Part shown: in pieces, positions 1-8,600 of the stretch
How the letters are laid out: each line of letters opens with the position of its first letter
Position numbering within the stretch: the first letter of the stretch is position 1
From: Chthoniobacterales bacterium
GTDB lineage: Bacteria; Verrucomicrobiota; Verrucomicrobiia; Chthoniobacterales; UBA10450
Direction: 5' to 3'
NCBI GenBank assembly: GCA_013815325.1
Contig: JACDGM010000009.1
Span: forward strand, 1-55,447
DNA length: 55,447 nucleotides
The notes under the pieces: generated by a model
Told to the model about the DNA's origin: nothing
What the model saw: only the letters and a program-made list of their open reading frames with translations
The model's database searches: none
Translations under genes and position numbers: made by a program

Positions 1-84
1 GCGTCTCATCTCTTCTTCGTCGGCCTGGTCATCGCACTCTTCGCGCGGCGTTATTCCAGTCCGCGAGCCGAGCGGAAGAGTTAG
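1..84 (+). CDS. C-terminal end of an unknown membrane protein (partial)
   Basis: An open frame enters from the left edge and ends at TAG (82-84). The visible 27 residues hold one hydrophobic segment (HLFFVGLVIALFARR) and a short basic tail, as at the end of an inner-membrane protein. It is convergent with tolB, whose stop begins 17 bases further on. The family cannot be recognised from this fragment. Confidence 0.45.
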   Translation, partial: ASHLFFVGLVIALFARRYSSPRAERKS

Positions 85-100
85 CGGCGAAGCTGCTGTC

Positions 101-1261
101 CTAACGAGACCAGCTCGGCTCGGTGATTTTCCCCAGCCCGTCGAGCACTTTGGTCTTCCGGCTGCTCACGGTGTCGATCATGTAAAGCGTGCCGCCTTCA
201 GTAAAAATCAGGTGCCGCGAATCAGGTCCCCACGCCGGATCTTCGCCTGTGCCGACGGTGCGTTTGCCGCCGTTCGCGAGGTCGAGCACGACGATCTGAA
301 AGTCGCCGCCGGAACGGACGTTGAACGCCACTTTCTTCCCATCCGGCGACCAGCTCGGTTCCGTGCAGTAGCCGTAGCCGGTGGCGATCTGCCGTCCTTC
401 GCCGCCGCCTGACGAGATCCGGTAAAGTTGCGGTCCGCCCGTGCCGTCGAACGAGTAGATGATTTGATCACCGTCCGGCGACCAGGTCGGGCCGGATTCG
501 ACGCCGCGCGAATGGGTCAAGCGGCGCGCTCCGCCGCCACCCGCGCCCACCGTGTAAAGCTCCGGGTTGCCATCTTTGCTTATCGTTAGGGCAAGCCGCC
601 CGCCGTCGGGCGAAAAGGCCGCGCCGCTGTTCGTCCCCGGGAAGTTTACGATCCGGTTGCGCGCGCCACTCGCGAGATCGATCACGTAAACATCGGCGTA
701 ACCGCTCTGGTAACCGGTGTAGGCGATGCGCCCGCCGCCTGGGCTGAGCGAGGGATGCACGCTGATCGTGTTGTCGTGCGTTAGTTGACGGACGTGGCTG
801 CCATCGTAATCGGCGACATAAACTTCTTTCTTGCTGCTGCGGGTGGCGATGAAGGCGATTTTGCTCCCGGCGAGTCCCTTGTTCCCGGTGAGCGTTTCGA
901 TGATGTCATTTGCGAACTGATGCGCGCTGGCGCTCGCGCCGCCGTTGTACGTCTTCGAAAGGACCGTGCCGCCGCCGTGATCGACGACCTGCCCTTGCAG
1001 ACCGCCGCCCTCGGTCGTCCCCTTGATGATGTAGGAAGCATCGGCGCTCCCGAGATTGAAGAGGCCGGAAAGAGTTAGGTCTTTTCGCACAATCCCTGTG
1101 GCAGTGGCGCCGTCGCTCCCACCCAGCCCGGCGACGTTCACGTTGATCCGATCGCCTTTGCTCACCGTGATCGTGGGCACCTCTTCCGCAATGACAATTG
1201 CCCTCGTTAGGCAAAACAGCAGCGCGGCGCCGCCAATATTTGAAATTAGTCTTCTCCTCAT
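101..1261 (-). CDS. tolB: TolB, Tol-Pal system periplasmic beta-propeller protein
   Basis: Periplasmic partner of the Tol-Pal envelope complex, which keeps the outer membrane attached and constricting during division. The 386 residues start with a signal peptide (basic RRR, then a hydrophobic core to about residue 25), continue with the TolB N-terminal domain, and from about residue 130 show repeated PD40/WD40-like blades with the recurring pattern SPDG..IAY and ..LT. The length is close to the usual 400-430. The ATG overlaps the stop of the upstream tolA-like gene by four bases (ATGA at 1258-1261), so translation is probably coupled. The TAG stop (101-103) lies inside a copy of the CCTAACGA motif. 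The end of the operon carries no pal gene. Identity is firm from fold and context. Confidence 0.93.
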   Translation of the reverse strand: MRRRLISNIGGAALLFCLTRAIVIAEEVPTITVSKGDRINVNVAGLGGSDGATATGIVRKDLTLSGLFNLGSADASYIIKGTTEGGGLQGQVVDHGGGTVLSKTYNGGASASAHQFANDIIETLTGNKGLAGSKIAFIATRSSKKEVYVADYDGSHVRQLTHDNTISVHPSLSPGGGRIAYTGYQSGYADVYVIDLASGARNRIVNFPGTNSGAAFSPDGGRLALTISKDGNPELYTVGAGGGGARRLTHSRGVESGPTWSPDGDQIIYSFDGTGGPQLYRISSGGGEGRQIATGYGYCTEPSWSPDGKKVAFNVRSGGDFQIVVLDLANGGKRTVGTGEDPAWGPDSRHLIFTEGGTLYMIDTVSSRKTKVLDGLGKITEPSWSR

Positions 1262-2193
1262 TGGCCGGAACTTAATTCGAAGTTGATATTCACGTCATAA
1301 TAATTGTCGCCCAACCCGGAAGGCAACGCGTCGACCTGCTTGACGCGCGCGGCGGCCGCCGTCACTGAGTCGTCCACGACCGGATTGCCGGAGGATTTCG
1401 CGATCGCATACTCGGAAATACGGCCGTCTTTCTGGATACGAATGCGCAGCAGAACGGAAAGTTTGGCGCTGTGCAGGACCGAAGTCGGCTGCACCCATTC
1501 GCTGTAAAAGCGGTCGTGCAACATGCCGCCGTACCAACCGAACTCCGAGGCGCCGCCTGCGCCTTCGCCATGACCGCCGGAACCGCTTTTGCCTTTGCTT
1601 TCGCCGTCGCCCTTGCCTGCGGCGATCGCTTTTTTAGCCGGCGTCTCCGTTGCTGACTCCTCGTCGCTATCACCCTCCGTCTCTTTATTCAGTGCGGCTT
1701 TTACGATCGCTTTTTTCTTCGCAGTCTCCTTGTCGGCCTCTTCGTCCGGCGTCGGCTTGGGCTTGTGTTTCGGCGTCGCTTTTTTCTTCGGCGTCGCCGA
1801 AGACTTGGGCTTCGGAGTCTGCTTCGGCGTCGGACGCGGGGTTGGCTTCGGAGTCCGCTTTGGAGTGGGTGTCGGAGTTTCGGTCGGAGGCGGCGTGGCC
1901 GATGGAGTCGCGGACGGAAGCTCGATCTCGCTTTTCGCGCTCGGAAGAGCTTCCGGCGTTGCTTCCTCCGTCGGTTCGTTAGGCGTTTGCGCGGGTGTTT
2001 CCGCCGGAGCTACCGTCGGAGCCGCGGTCGCGGCTGCGGACGATTCGCTGCCGCCGGCCCCGCCTTCCATCCAGACGATCTCTTTCGGCGCGCGCTTCGG
2101 CGCACGACTCCACCAGAGCAGCCCGAGCAGGACGACGAGATGGACCAGCCCAACGATCGTGACGTTGCGCCAGAAACGCGCGTCCCGCGTCAT
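1258..2193 (-). CDS. tolA: TolA/TonB-type energy transducer
   Basis: Links the TolQ-TolR proton-driven motor in the inner membrane to periplasmic partners. The 311-residue protein has a short cytoplasmic N-terminus, one transmembrane helix at about residues 10-27, a long Pro/Thr/Lys-rich spacer with repeated TPKPTP-type units (about 95-150), a charged Glu/Lys and Gly-rich stretch, and a C-terminal TonB/TolA domain from about residue 225 (LRIRIQKDGRISEYAI). The domain order matches TolA; the C-terminal fold is closer to the TonB pattern, so either name is defensible. Position between tolR and tolB favours the Tol role. It begins only three bases after the tolR stop. Confidence 0.85.
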   Translation of the reverse strand: MTRDARFWRNVTIVGLVHLVVLLGLLWWSRAPKRAPKEIVWMEGGAGGSESSAAATAAPTVAPAETPAQTPNEPTEEATPEALPSAKSEIELPSATPSATPPPTETPTPTPKRTPKPTPRPTPKQTPKPKSSATPKKKATPKHKPKPTPDEEADKETAKKKAIVKAALNKETEGDSDEESATETPAKKAIAAGKGDGESKGKSGSGGHGEGAGGASEFGWYGGMLHDRFYSEWVQPTSVLHSAKLSVLLRIRIQKDGRISEYAIAKSSGNPVVDDSVTAAAARVKQVDALPSGLGDNYYDVNINFELSSGQ

Positions 2194-2196
2194 GCG

Positions 2197-2613
2197 CTAC
2201 GGCGTCTCTTCCTTCGTCGCGATGCCGACCTTGGTGATCTCGGCGCGTTGCAGCGCGTCCATCAGACCAACGAGTTTCTGCACCGGCAAATCGCGGTCCG
2301 GCCGGATGACGACGGCGACGTTAGGGTCGGCTTGTTTGAGCTCGGCCAGGCGCACTTGGAGCGCCGCGGGCTCGACCACTTCCTCGTTTAGCCTAACGAG
2401 TTCGTTGCGATCCATCGAGAGCGTTTGCACGGCCGCCGGATTGAGCGGCGCGTTCGTCGTGCCGCTCGAGGGGATGATGAGCGTCTTGCTGTTCTCGAGG
2501 AGGGGGGTCGTGATCATAAAAATGATCAGGAGAACGAAAGCAAGATCGAGCAGCGGAGTGATGTTGATCTCCGAGAGAGTGGAGAGGGAGGTGCGGCTGG
2601 AATAACGGCGCAT
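2197..2613 (-). CDS. tolR: TolR/ExbD biopolymer transport protein
   Basis: Stator-associated component of the Tol motor. The 138 residues have a short cytoplasmic N-terminus, a single transmembrane helix at about 20-40 with the conserved membrane Asp (TPLLDLAFVLLIIFMITTP), and a periplasmic ExbD-type domain. Length is typical. The A of its ATG (2611-2613) is also the last base of a CCTAACGA motif on the minus strand, so motif and start codon overlap. It is separated from tolQ by a 187-base gap filled by a palindromic repeat, whereas the downstream genes are tightly packed. Confidence 0.92.
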   Translation of the reverse strand: MRRYSSRTSLSTLSEINITPLLDLAFVLLIIFMITTPLLENSKTLIIPSSGTTNAPLNPAAVQTLSMDRNELVRLNEEVVEPAALQVRLAELKQADPNVAVVIRPDRDLPVQKLVGLMDALQRAEITKVGIATKEETP

Positions 2614-2628
2614 CGTTAGGCAGGGATC

Positions 2629-2780
2629 GTCATCCCGAGCGGAGCGAGCCGTAACGCAGGCCGCAAAGCGGCCGAGGCCGGGCTTTCAAACCTCGCAGGC
2701 GTTGCTCGACGCTCCATTTGTGACCGCGTGGAGAGACGCTTGCGAGGTCCTTCGCCGCGCTGCGCCGGCTCAGGATGACA
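2629..2780. repeat. GTCATCC-type palindromic element between tolQ and tolR
   Basis: The element begins GTCATCCCGAGCGGAGCG and ends GCTCAGGATGACAA, so its ends are inverted copies; the interior has further GC-rich inverted segments. Two relatives lie inside uvrA (8461-8548 and 11106-11197). The type resembles REP-like repeats in many bacteria. The 62-codon frame through it (2616-2804) is a translation of the repeat, not a gene. It could form an mRNA hairpin that adjusts tolQ versus tolR levels; that is an inference. Confidence 0.85.
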
Positions 2781-2800
2781 ACGTTTGGTGGCTCGCTTTT

Positions 2801-3565
2801 TCATCGACGGAAATCCGAAACCCGTGACCCGTGCTCAACATATTTGTGCTCGAACTCGGAGGCGAGTTCGGCGGCGAAATTGTCCATCTCCACGATCATC
2901 CCGCGGATGCTGGTGACGAGGAAATTGTAGCCAAACATCGCCGGGATGGCGACGCAGAGCGCGGTCACGGTCGTGATGAGCGCGCCGGAAACGCCCGGCG
3001 CCATCGCGGCCAGATTCGCGCTGCCGGCTTCCGCCACGCCCGTGAACGTATCCATCACGCCCCAGACCGTGCCTAACAATCCCAAAAAGGGCGCGCCGCT
3101 CACCGCGGTCGCGAGCAGGATCATCTGCGACTCGAGCTGGAGCGCGGTCTCGCCCACCGCCCGCTCCATCGCGGCGCTGACCGCGTGCATTTGCGCCGGC
3201 CTGATTTTATCCGCAATCTCAAGCCGGGCGCGGAAGGTTTCGTCCAATTCCGCCGAGCCGAGGAGGTGAAAGGTCAGCTCTTCGCAGCCCGCACGATAGA
3301 CATTGAAGACTGGCGAACCGGGAAAGCGCACGCTCGACTCAAACAGGCGCAGCGGCTGCCGATTCTGTCGAAAGGCCGCGAGAAAGCGCGCGGTTTGTTT
3401 CCGCGCGAATTGAATCACGCGCATTTTTGTGACCATTACCGACCAACTGAAAATCGAGCCGATGCAGAGAAAACCGAGGACGACTTTGCCCGCAACGGTC
3501 GCGTGCGTGAAAGAAAATACGAGCCCGCCGGCCGCCAAAAATCCCGGGGATAGCATCTCCATCAT
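2801..3565 (-). CDS. tolQ: TolQ/ExbB/MotA-family proton channel
   Basis: Inner-membrane channel that uses the proton gradient to drive TolA. The 254-residue protein has three hydrophobic helices (about 10-45, 145-170 and 195-220). The family signature is in the second half: APFLGLLGTVWGVMDTF followed by PGVSGALITTVTALCVAIPA, which form the proton path. Two adjacent methionines open the frame, either of which may be used. First gene of the leftward tolQ-R-A-B set. Confidence 0.92.
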   Translation of the reverse strand: MMEMLSPGFLAAGGLVFSFTHATVAGKVVLGFLCIGSIFSWSVMVTKMRVIQFARKQTARFLAAFRQNRQPLRLFESSVRFPGSPVFNVYRAGCEELTFHLLGSAELDETFRARLEIADKIRPAQMHAVSAAMERAVGETALQLESQMILLATAVSGAPFLGLLGTVWGVMDTFTGVAEAGSANLAAMAPGVSGALITTVTALCVAIPAMFGYNFLVTSIRGMIVEMDNFAAELASEFEHKYVEHGSRVSDFRR

Positions 3566-3622
3566 CCTTCCTTAGTCATAGCGGAACTGAGGCGAAACAA
3601 AAGCCGCCAGATTAGCCACGCC

Positions 3623-4570
3623 TCACTTCTGACGGAAGATCGGGGCCGTCTGTTCAGCGCGAATTTTCCCGACGATGATGAAGGCGAGCCCAATCGCGAT
3701 GAGGAAAAAAGAGAAGAACTGACCTCGGGTGAAGCCGGCAATAAGCGACGCGTCCGGTTCGCGAAAGTATTCCAACACGATCCGAAAGATCGCGTAGCAG
3801 ACGAAAAACAAGCCGGTCAGGACGCCGTTAGGCTGGCGCGTGCGTGTGCGCACGAGCCAGAGAATGATGAAGAGAAGAACCCCCTCGAGGAGGGCCTCGT
3901 AAATTTGCGACGGATGCCGCGGCCTCAGGATTGGGCGGAGCGCTTCGCGCAGCAATGGACGTCTTTGCAGGCTGGCAATAACCGCATCTGGACTCGTTAG
4001 GCCGGGATCGATCTGTTGCGCCACCATCATGGCGCGATCGGCTTTCGCGACATTGTCAGGCTCGAGCAATTCCTTCGGGAAGAGCATCGCCCACGGAACG
4101 GTCGTGACGCGGCCGTAAAGCTCGCCGTTGATGAAATTCGCGCAGCGCCCGAAGAAGAGCCCGACCGGCGCCACGACGACAAGATTGTCGCCCAAATTCG
4201 TCCAGGAAATTTTGTGCCGCCACGAATACCAAAAGGTGAACGCGATCAGCCCAAACATGCCGCCGTGACTCGACATTCCGCCCTCCCAAACGGCGAAAAC
4301 CGAGAGCGGCTCACGGAGCATTTCAGGTCGATAAAAAAAAACGTAGCCGAGGCGGCCGCCGAGCATCACGCCAAAGAGCGCACCCCAGGTGATGAAGTCG
4401 CCCACCTCTTCCACGCGCAACTGCGTGTAGCCGCGTTCCGCGAGAATGCGCAACAGCCACAACCCGCCGGCGAACGCCATGACGTAGGCCAGCCCATACC
4501 AGCGCGGGCCGTAGTCGCCCCAGATGTGAAAGATGAATGGGTCGAAATCGTCGAGGTAGTAGGCGAGCAT
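3623..4570 (-). CDS. lgt: Prolipoprotein diacylglyceryl transferase (copy 1)
   Basis: Transfers diacylglycerol from phosphatidylglycerol to the lipobox cysteine of prolipoproteins in the inner membrane. The 315 residues carry about seven transmembrane segments. The Lgt signature GRCANFINGELYGR is at 141-154, His102 lies in SSHGGM, and RHPSQIYEALLEG is present further on, all as in functional enzymes. A segment of about 45 residues after the signature (DNVAKADRAMMVAQ onwards) is longer than in Escherichia coli. A second complete copy lies at 32664-33590. It is followed on the same strand by tolQ after a 57-base gap. Confidence 0.95.
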   Translation of the reverse strand: MLAYYLDDFDPFIFHIWGDYGPRWYGLAYVMAFAGGLWLLRILAERGYTQLRVEEVGDFITWGALFGVMLGGRLGYVFFYRPEMLREPLSVFAVWEGGMSSHGGMFGLIAFTFWYSWRHKISWTNLGDNLVVVAPVGLFFGRCANFINGELYGRVTTVPWAMLFPKELLEPDNVAKADRAMMVAQQIDPGLTSPDAVIASLQRRPLLREALRPILRPRHPSQIYEALLEGVLLFIILWLVRTRTRQPNGVLTGLFFVCYAIFRIVLEYFREPDASLIAGFTRGQFFSFFLIAIGLAFIIVGKIRAEQTAPIFRQK

Positions 4571-4806
4571 GAGCGCGCGAGTGTGCTGGAGATCGGGGCG
4601 GCCGGCAAATGTAGGCGCTTCGCTCTGCGAAACCGCGGGATCTGTCTCCTGAGCTACAGCGCGGTGGTGGCGTCAGCAGCACAATGCCAATTGCGGCTCG
4701 CCTTTTTTCGGTGCCGCTCGAACGCTTTTTTTGCCGTCGGCTGGATGGATCGCGGGGCGAAATTCGATCTATTGGCCGGACCAGTTGATTGCGGACCGCG
4801 CTTTCC

Positions 4807-5383
4807 CTAACGGTGGCCGGGACCATGTTCATTACCGCCCATGTTTCCTTGACTACCTCGCTCCTGCATCTCCCGAAAGGCGTCCGCGCTGATGGCGACG
4901 ACGTTCGGTGCTCGAAGGGATTGTTCCTCGACCCAACGTCCACCGAGATTGCTGCCCATCTCGCCCCTAACGAAGAAATAGCGCTTGCCGTTGATGACTT
5001 TGACGTTGTCGCGACTAAGTGCGCGTGTGCTCTCGACTTGCCCGGTCATCTTGATCGGGTTTTTGACATCCATCCTGCCGGCGACACCGCCGGCCGCGAA
5101 TCTCTCTCCGGCCACGGCATTGGAGATGAGCGGCTTCTGCCAGCGAAGAGGATGAGCATATATTGGTCGCCCTTTACCGCCGCACTTTTCGAGCTGAACT
5201 GCACCACATATTGGCCCGGCCGAAGCTCCGCGGTCGCGAAGTTCCGTTGGCATTCGTCGCCCCTTTGAAGGCGAGCTTCGAGTTCGCATCGGACACGGTT
5301 ACATTCATCAAAGGAATCCCGTAGGCGGCGGCGGTGAAAAGTAGGATCAATGTGAACAGAACGTTACGGACCATGGTTTTCAT
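4807..5383 (-). pseudogene. Secreted protein gene broken by two single-base frameshifts
   Basis: Reading leftwards from ATG at 5383, the first frame gives a good signal peptide (VRNVLFTLILLFTAAAYG) and a beta-rich start (VTVSDANSKLAFKGATNANG). The coherent sequence then jumps one frame (NFATAELRPGQYVVQFSSKS, then AAVKGDQYMLIL), and jumps again into a third frame (QKPLISNAVAGERFAAGGVA to the TAG at 4807-4809). Adding one base at a GG-AA junction near 5252 and one near 5149 would restore about 190 continuous residues. The parts fit a small periplasmic protein with a carboxypeptidase-regulatory-like start; the family is not recognised. Either a recent pseudogene or assembly indels at short homopolymers. 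Confidence 0.6.
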
Positions 5384-5642
5384 GCGGCGATGTGCCGAAT
5401 CGCGAAGAAGGTGACAATCGTTAACTTTGAAGTTTCGCCGGTGCCTCGAGCCGTTCATTTGCGTTTACCGCGGGCCGCGCCACTCCTGTTCTGTAACGGC
5501 GCGCTTGAAACGAAAGCTGAGCCGCGGAAGCGCCAGTTTGGTGGAATTCGAGGAAAGGCTCAGCCGCCCCCGGCTCGTTAGGCACAGCGGTGAATTGCGG
5601 AATCGCGATTGGCTGGAAATACCGCTTCACGGAGCGAAAAGT

Positions 5643-8600
5643 CTACAGCGTTTTCGATGCACTGCGGCTTTGCGCGAGCACTTCACGCAAAAACGGCGCG
5701 GTACGGCTGAGCCGGTTTTTCGCCACCTCTTCTGGCGTGCCCACCGCGACGATCTCTCCACCTAACGAACCTGCTTCCGGCCCGACGTCGACCACATAGT
5801 CGGCTTCCGCGATCACGCTCAGGTTGTGCTCGATCACGATCACGGTGTTGCCGTCATCGACGAGGCGATGGATGACGTTGAGGAGCAATTCCACGTCGGC
5901 CATGTGCAATCCGATGGTCGGTTCCTCCAGGAGATAGAGCGTCGACTTCGGCGTCCGCATTTTGCGCAACCGCTCGTTTTGGGCGCGTCCGAGGCCGCGC
6001 GTAAGTTTGGTCGCGAGCTTGAGCCGCTGCGCTTCACCGCCGCTCAAGGTCGGGCTCGGCTGACCGAGTTTCAGGTAACCGAGCCCGGTCTCGACTAACA
6101 ATGAAAGCGGCCGCGCGATTTTTTGGTTTGCGGCAAAAAATGCCGCAGCCTGCCCGATCGTCATATTCATGACGTCGCCGATGCTGCGCTCGTGGTAGAG
6201 CACCTCGAGGGTCTGCGGATTGTAGCGTTTCCCGGCGCAATCCTCGCACGGCACGTAGCTGCTCGGGAGGAAGCTCATCTCGAGCTTGAGCACGCCCTGT
6301 CCACTGCAGGTTTCGCAGCGCCCGCCTTCGGTGTTGAAGGAAAAACGACTCGCGGTGTAGCCGCGCACGCGCGCGACCGGCAACTGCGCGAAGAGGCTCC
6401 GGATTTCGTCGAAGACCTTGATGTAAGTCGCGGGCGTCGAGCGCGAGGTTTTGCCGATGGGCGATTGATCGACTTCGTAGATGGCCTCGAGGAACTCGGC
6501 GCCAGAGATCCCTGCCCGGGTAGCGCATGCGTCCCGCGTGCTGGTTGACGCATCTCGCGGCGACGAATTTTTCCTTGCACTCGACGCACTGAGGGAAGTT
6601 CGCGACGGTACCGTAACGGATGCGAAGTAAGGGCCGGGCTTTCCAACACCGTCGCCAGCACGCGAGCCGCGTGCGCTACCCAGGCTCTGCTGCACCGCCG
6701 GGAGCAAGACCGAACGCATCAGTGTCGATTTTCCCGAGCCGGAAATGCCGGTGATGACGGTGAGCCGGCCAATGGGAAAGCGAACGTCGACGTGCTTCAA
6801 ATTATGGGCGTGCGCGTCACGGATTTCCAACCAGTGCTCCACCTCGCCTAACGAACGCCTGACTTTGCGCACTGGATGACAGAGCGGCGTGCGCAGACAA
6901 CGCCCGGTCTGCGACGCGGAGACCTCTTTGATGTCGCGGAGCGTGCCTGCCGCCACTACTTCGCCGCCGTGCACCCCCGCGCCGGGCCCGAGATCGATGA
7001 TGTGGTCGGCGCGGCGCATCGTCTCCTCGTCGTGCTCGACGATGACGAGCGAGTTCCCCTTTTCGCGCAGAGCGGTGAGCGTCTCAAGGAGCCGCACGTT
7101 GTCGCGCGCATGCAGTCCGATGGTCGGTTCATCCAGGACGTAAAGCACGCCACGCAGATTCGAGCCGAGCTGCGCGGCGAGCCGGATGCGTTGCGATTCG
7201 CCTCCGCTCAAAGTTTTTGCAGAACGCCCGAGCGCGAGATAACCGAGCCCGACGTTTTCCATGAACCGAAGACGCTGTTCGATCTCCGGCACGAGGTCGG
7301 CCGCGATCACTTTCTGGGTGCCGCGGAAGCGCAGTTTACCAACCAGAGTGAGCGCTTCGCCGGCTGAACGCGCGGCGAAGTCGTCAATCGTTTTCCCCTG
7401 CAGCCGCACGTGACGCGCGACCGGATTCAAGCGCGCGCCGTGGCATTCCGTGCAGGGAATTGCTTCGCCTTCATCGACCGATTCAAATTGCCGCTCCGCG
7501 TTGAGCTCGTTTTCGAGCATCGAGTCGCCAGTCTCCTCCTCGTTCTGCTGGAGTTTATCGTTCCAGATTTCGCCAAAACCGGCGCACCCTTCGCACCAGC
7601 CGTGCGGCGAGTTAAAGGAAAACAAACGCGGATCGAGCTCTTCAAAGGCGCGGCCGCAACCCGGGCAACTCATCTCCGTGCTCATGACGGTGAGGCGATT
7701 TTTCGCGTCGAGCAGATGGGCCGTGCCACGGCCGATCTGGAGGGCGCGCTGCACGAGATTGCGTGCCTTGAGAATGCGCTTCGCATCGATCGCACCGACC
7801 ACCGCGTCGATCGTGTGTTCCTTGAATCGTTCCAGTTTGCGAAAGCGTGTGATCGGGATCAGCTCGCGATCAACGTAGAGCGTATCAAACCCCTGGCGCT
7901 CGGCCCAGCGTGCGACATCGGTGTGAAAACCTTTGCGCGCTTTCACGAGCGGCGCGAGCACCTTGAGCGGGCCGCGACGCGCGGCCGTTTCCAACTGCCT
8001 AACGATCTCGGCAACGCTCTGCTTTTCCACCGGCAGATCGCAGTCGGGACAAAATTGGGTTCCTGCTTTCGCGAAGAGGAGCCGGAGAAAATGGTAAACC
8101 TCCGTAACCGTGGCGACGGTCGATTTCCCGCCGCCGCGCGTGACGCGCTGTTCGATCGCAACCGTCGGCGGGAGCCCCTCGATCAGGTCGACGTCGGGCT
8201 TCTCGAGTTGTTCGACGAATTGCCGCGCATAGGGCGACATGCTGTCGAGAAAGCGGCGCTGGCCTTCGGCGAAGAGGAGATCAAACGCGATCGTGGATTT
8301 ACCTGAGCCGCTCAGGCCGGTGATGACGACCATTTTGTCGCGCGGGATCGTTAGGGAGATATTTTTGAGGTTGTGCTCGCGCGCGCCGTGAATCCGTATG
8401 GCGCGAGAGGTTGCGCCGTAGCGGGGTGGCGTCTCCGCGGCTATCGCAAGCTCGGAAAAATTGTCATCCCGAGCGGATGCGAGGGACCTCCCGGACCAGT
8501 TTGAGCCGCTGCGAGGTCCCTCGCCCTCTTCGCGGCTCGGGATGACAAGCGTTTTTGAGGCGCGCCCAGGATTGAGGACGCCGTCCAGATATTTCGCCGT

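Noticed and set aside
1589..2605. Long plus-strand frame opposite tolA and tolR
   Set aside because: Antisense shadow of the Pro/Thr/Lys-rich tolA spacer; low-complexity Val/Gly/Phe product without a ribosome site.
2616..2804. A 62-codon frame between tolQ and tolR
   Set aside because: It is the translation of a GTCATCC-type palindromic repeat that also occurs elsewhere; no protein family is suggested.
5384..5642. Small frames between the broken secreted gene and uvrA
   Set aside because: Overlapping short frames on both strands with no ribosome site, no codon bias and no recognisable sequence; only one CCTAACGA motif (5575) is evident.
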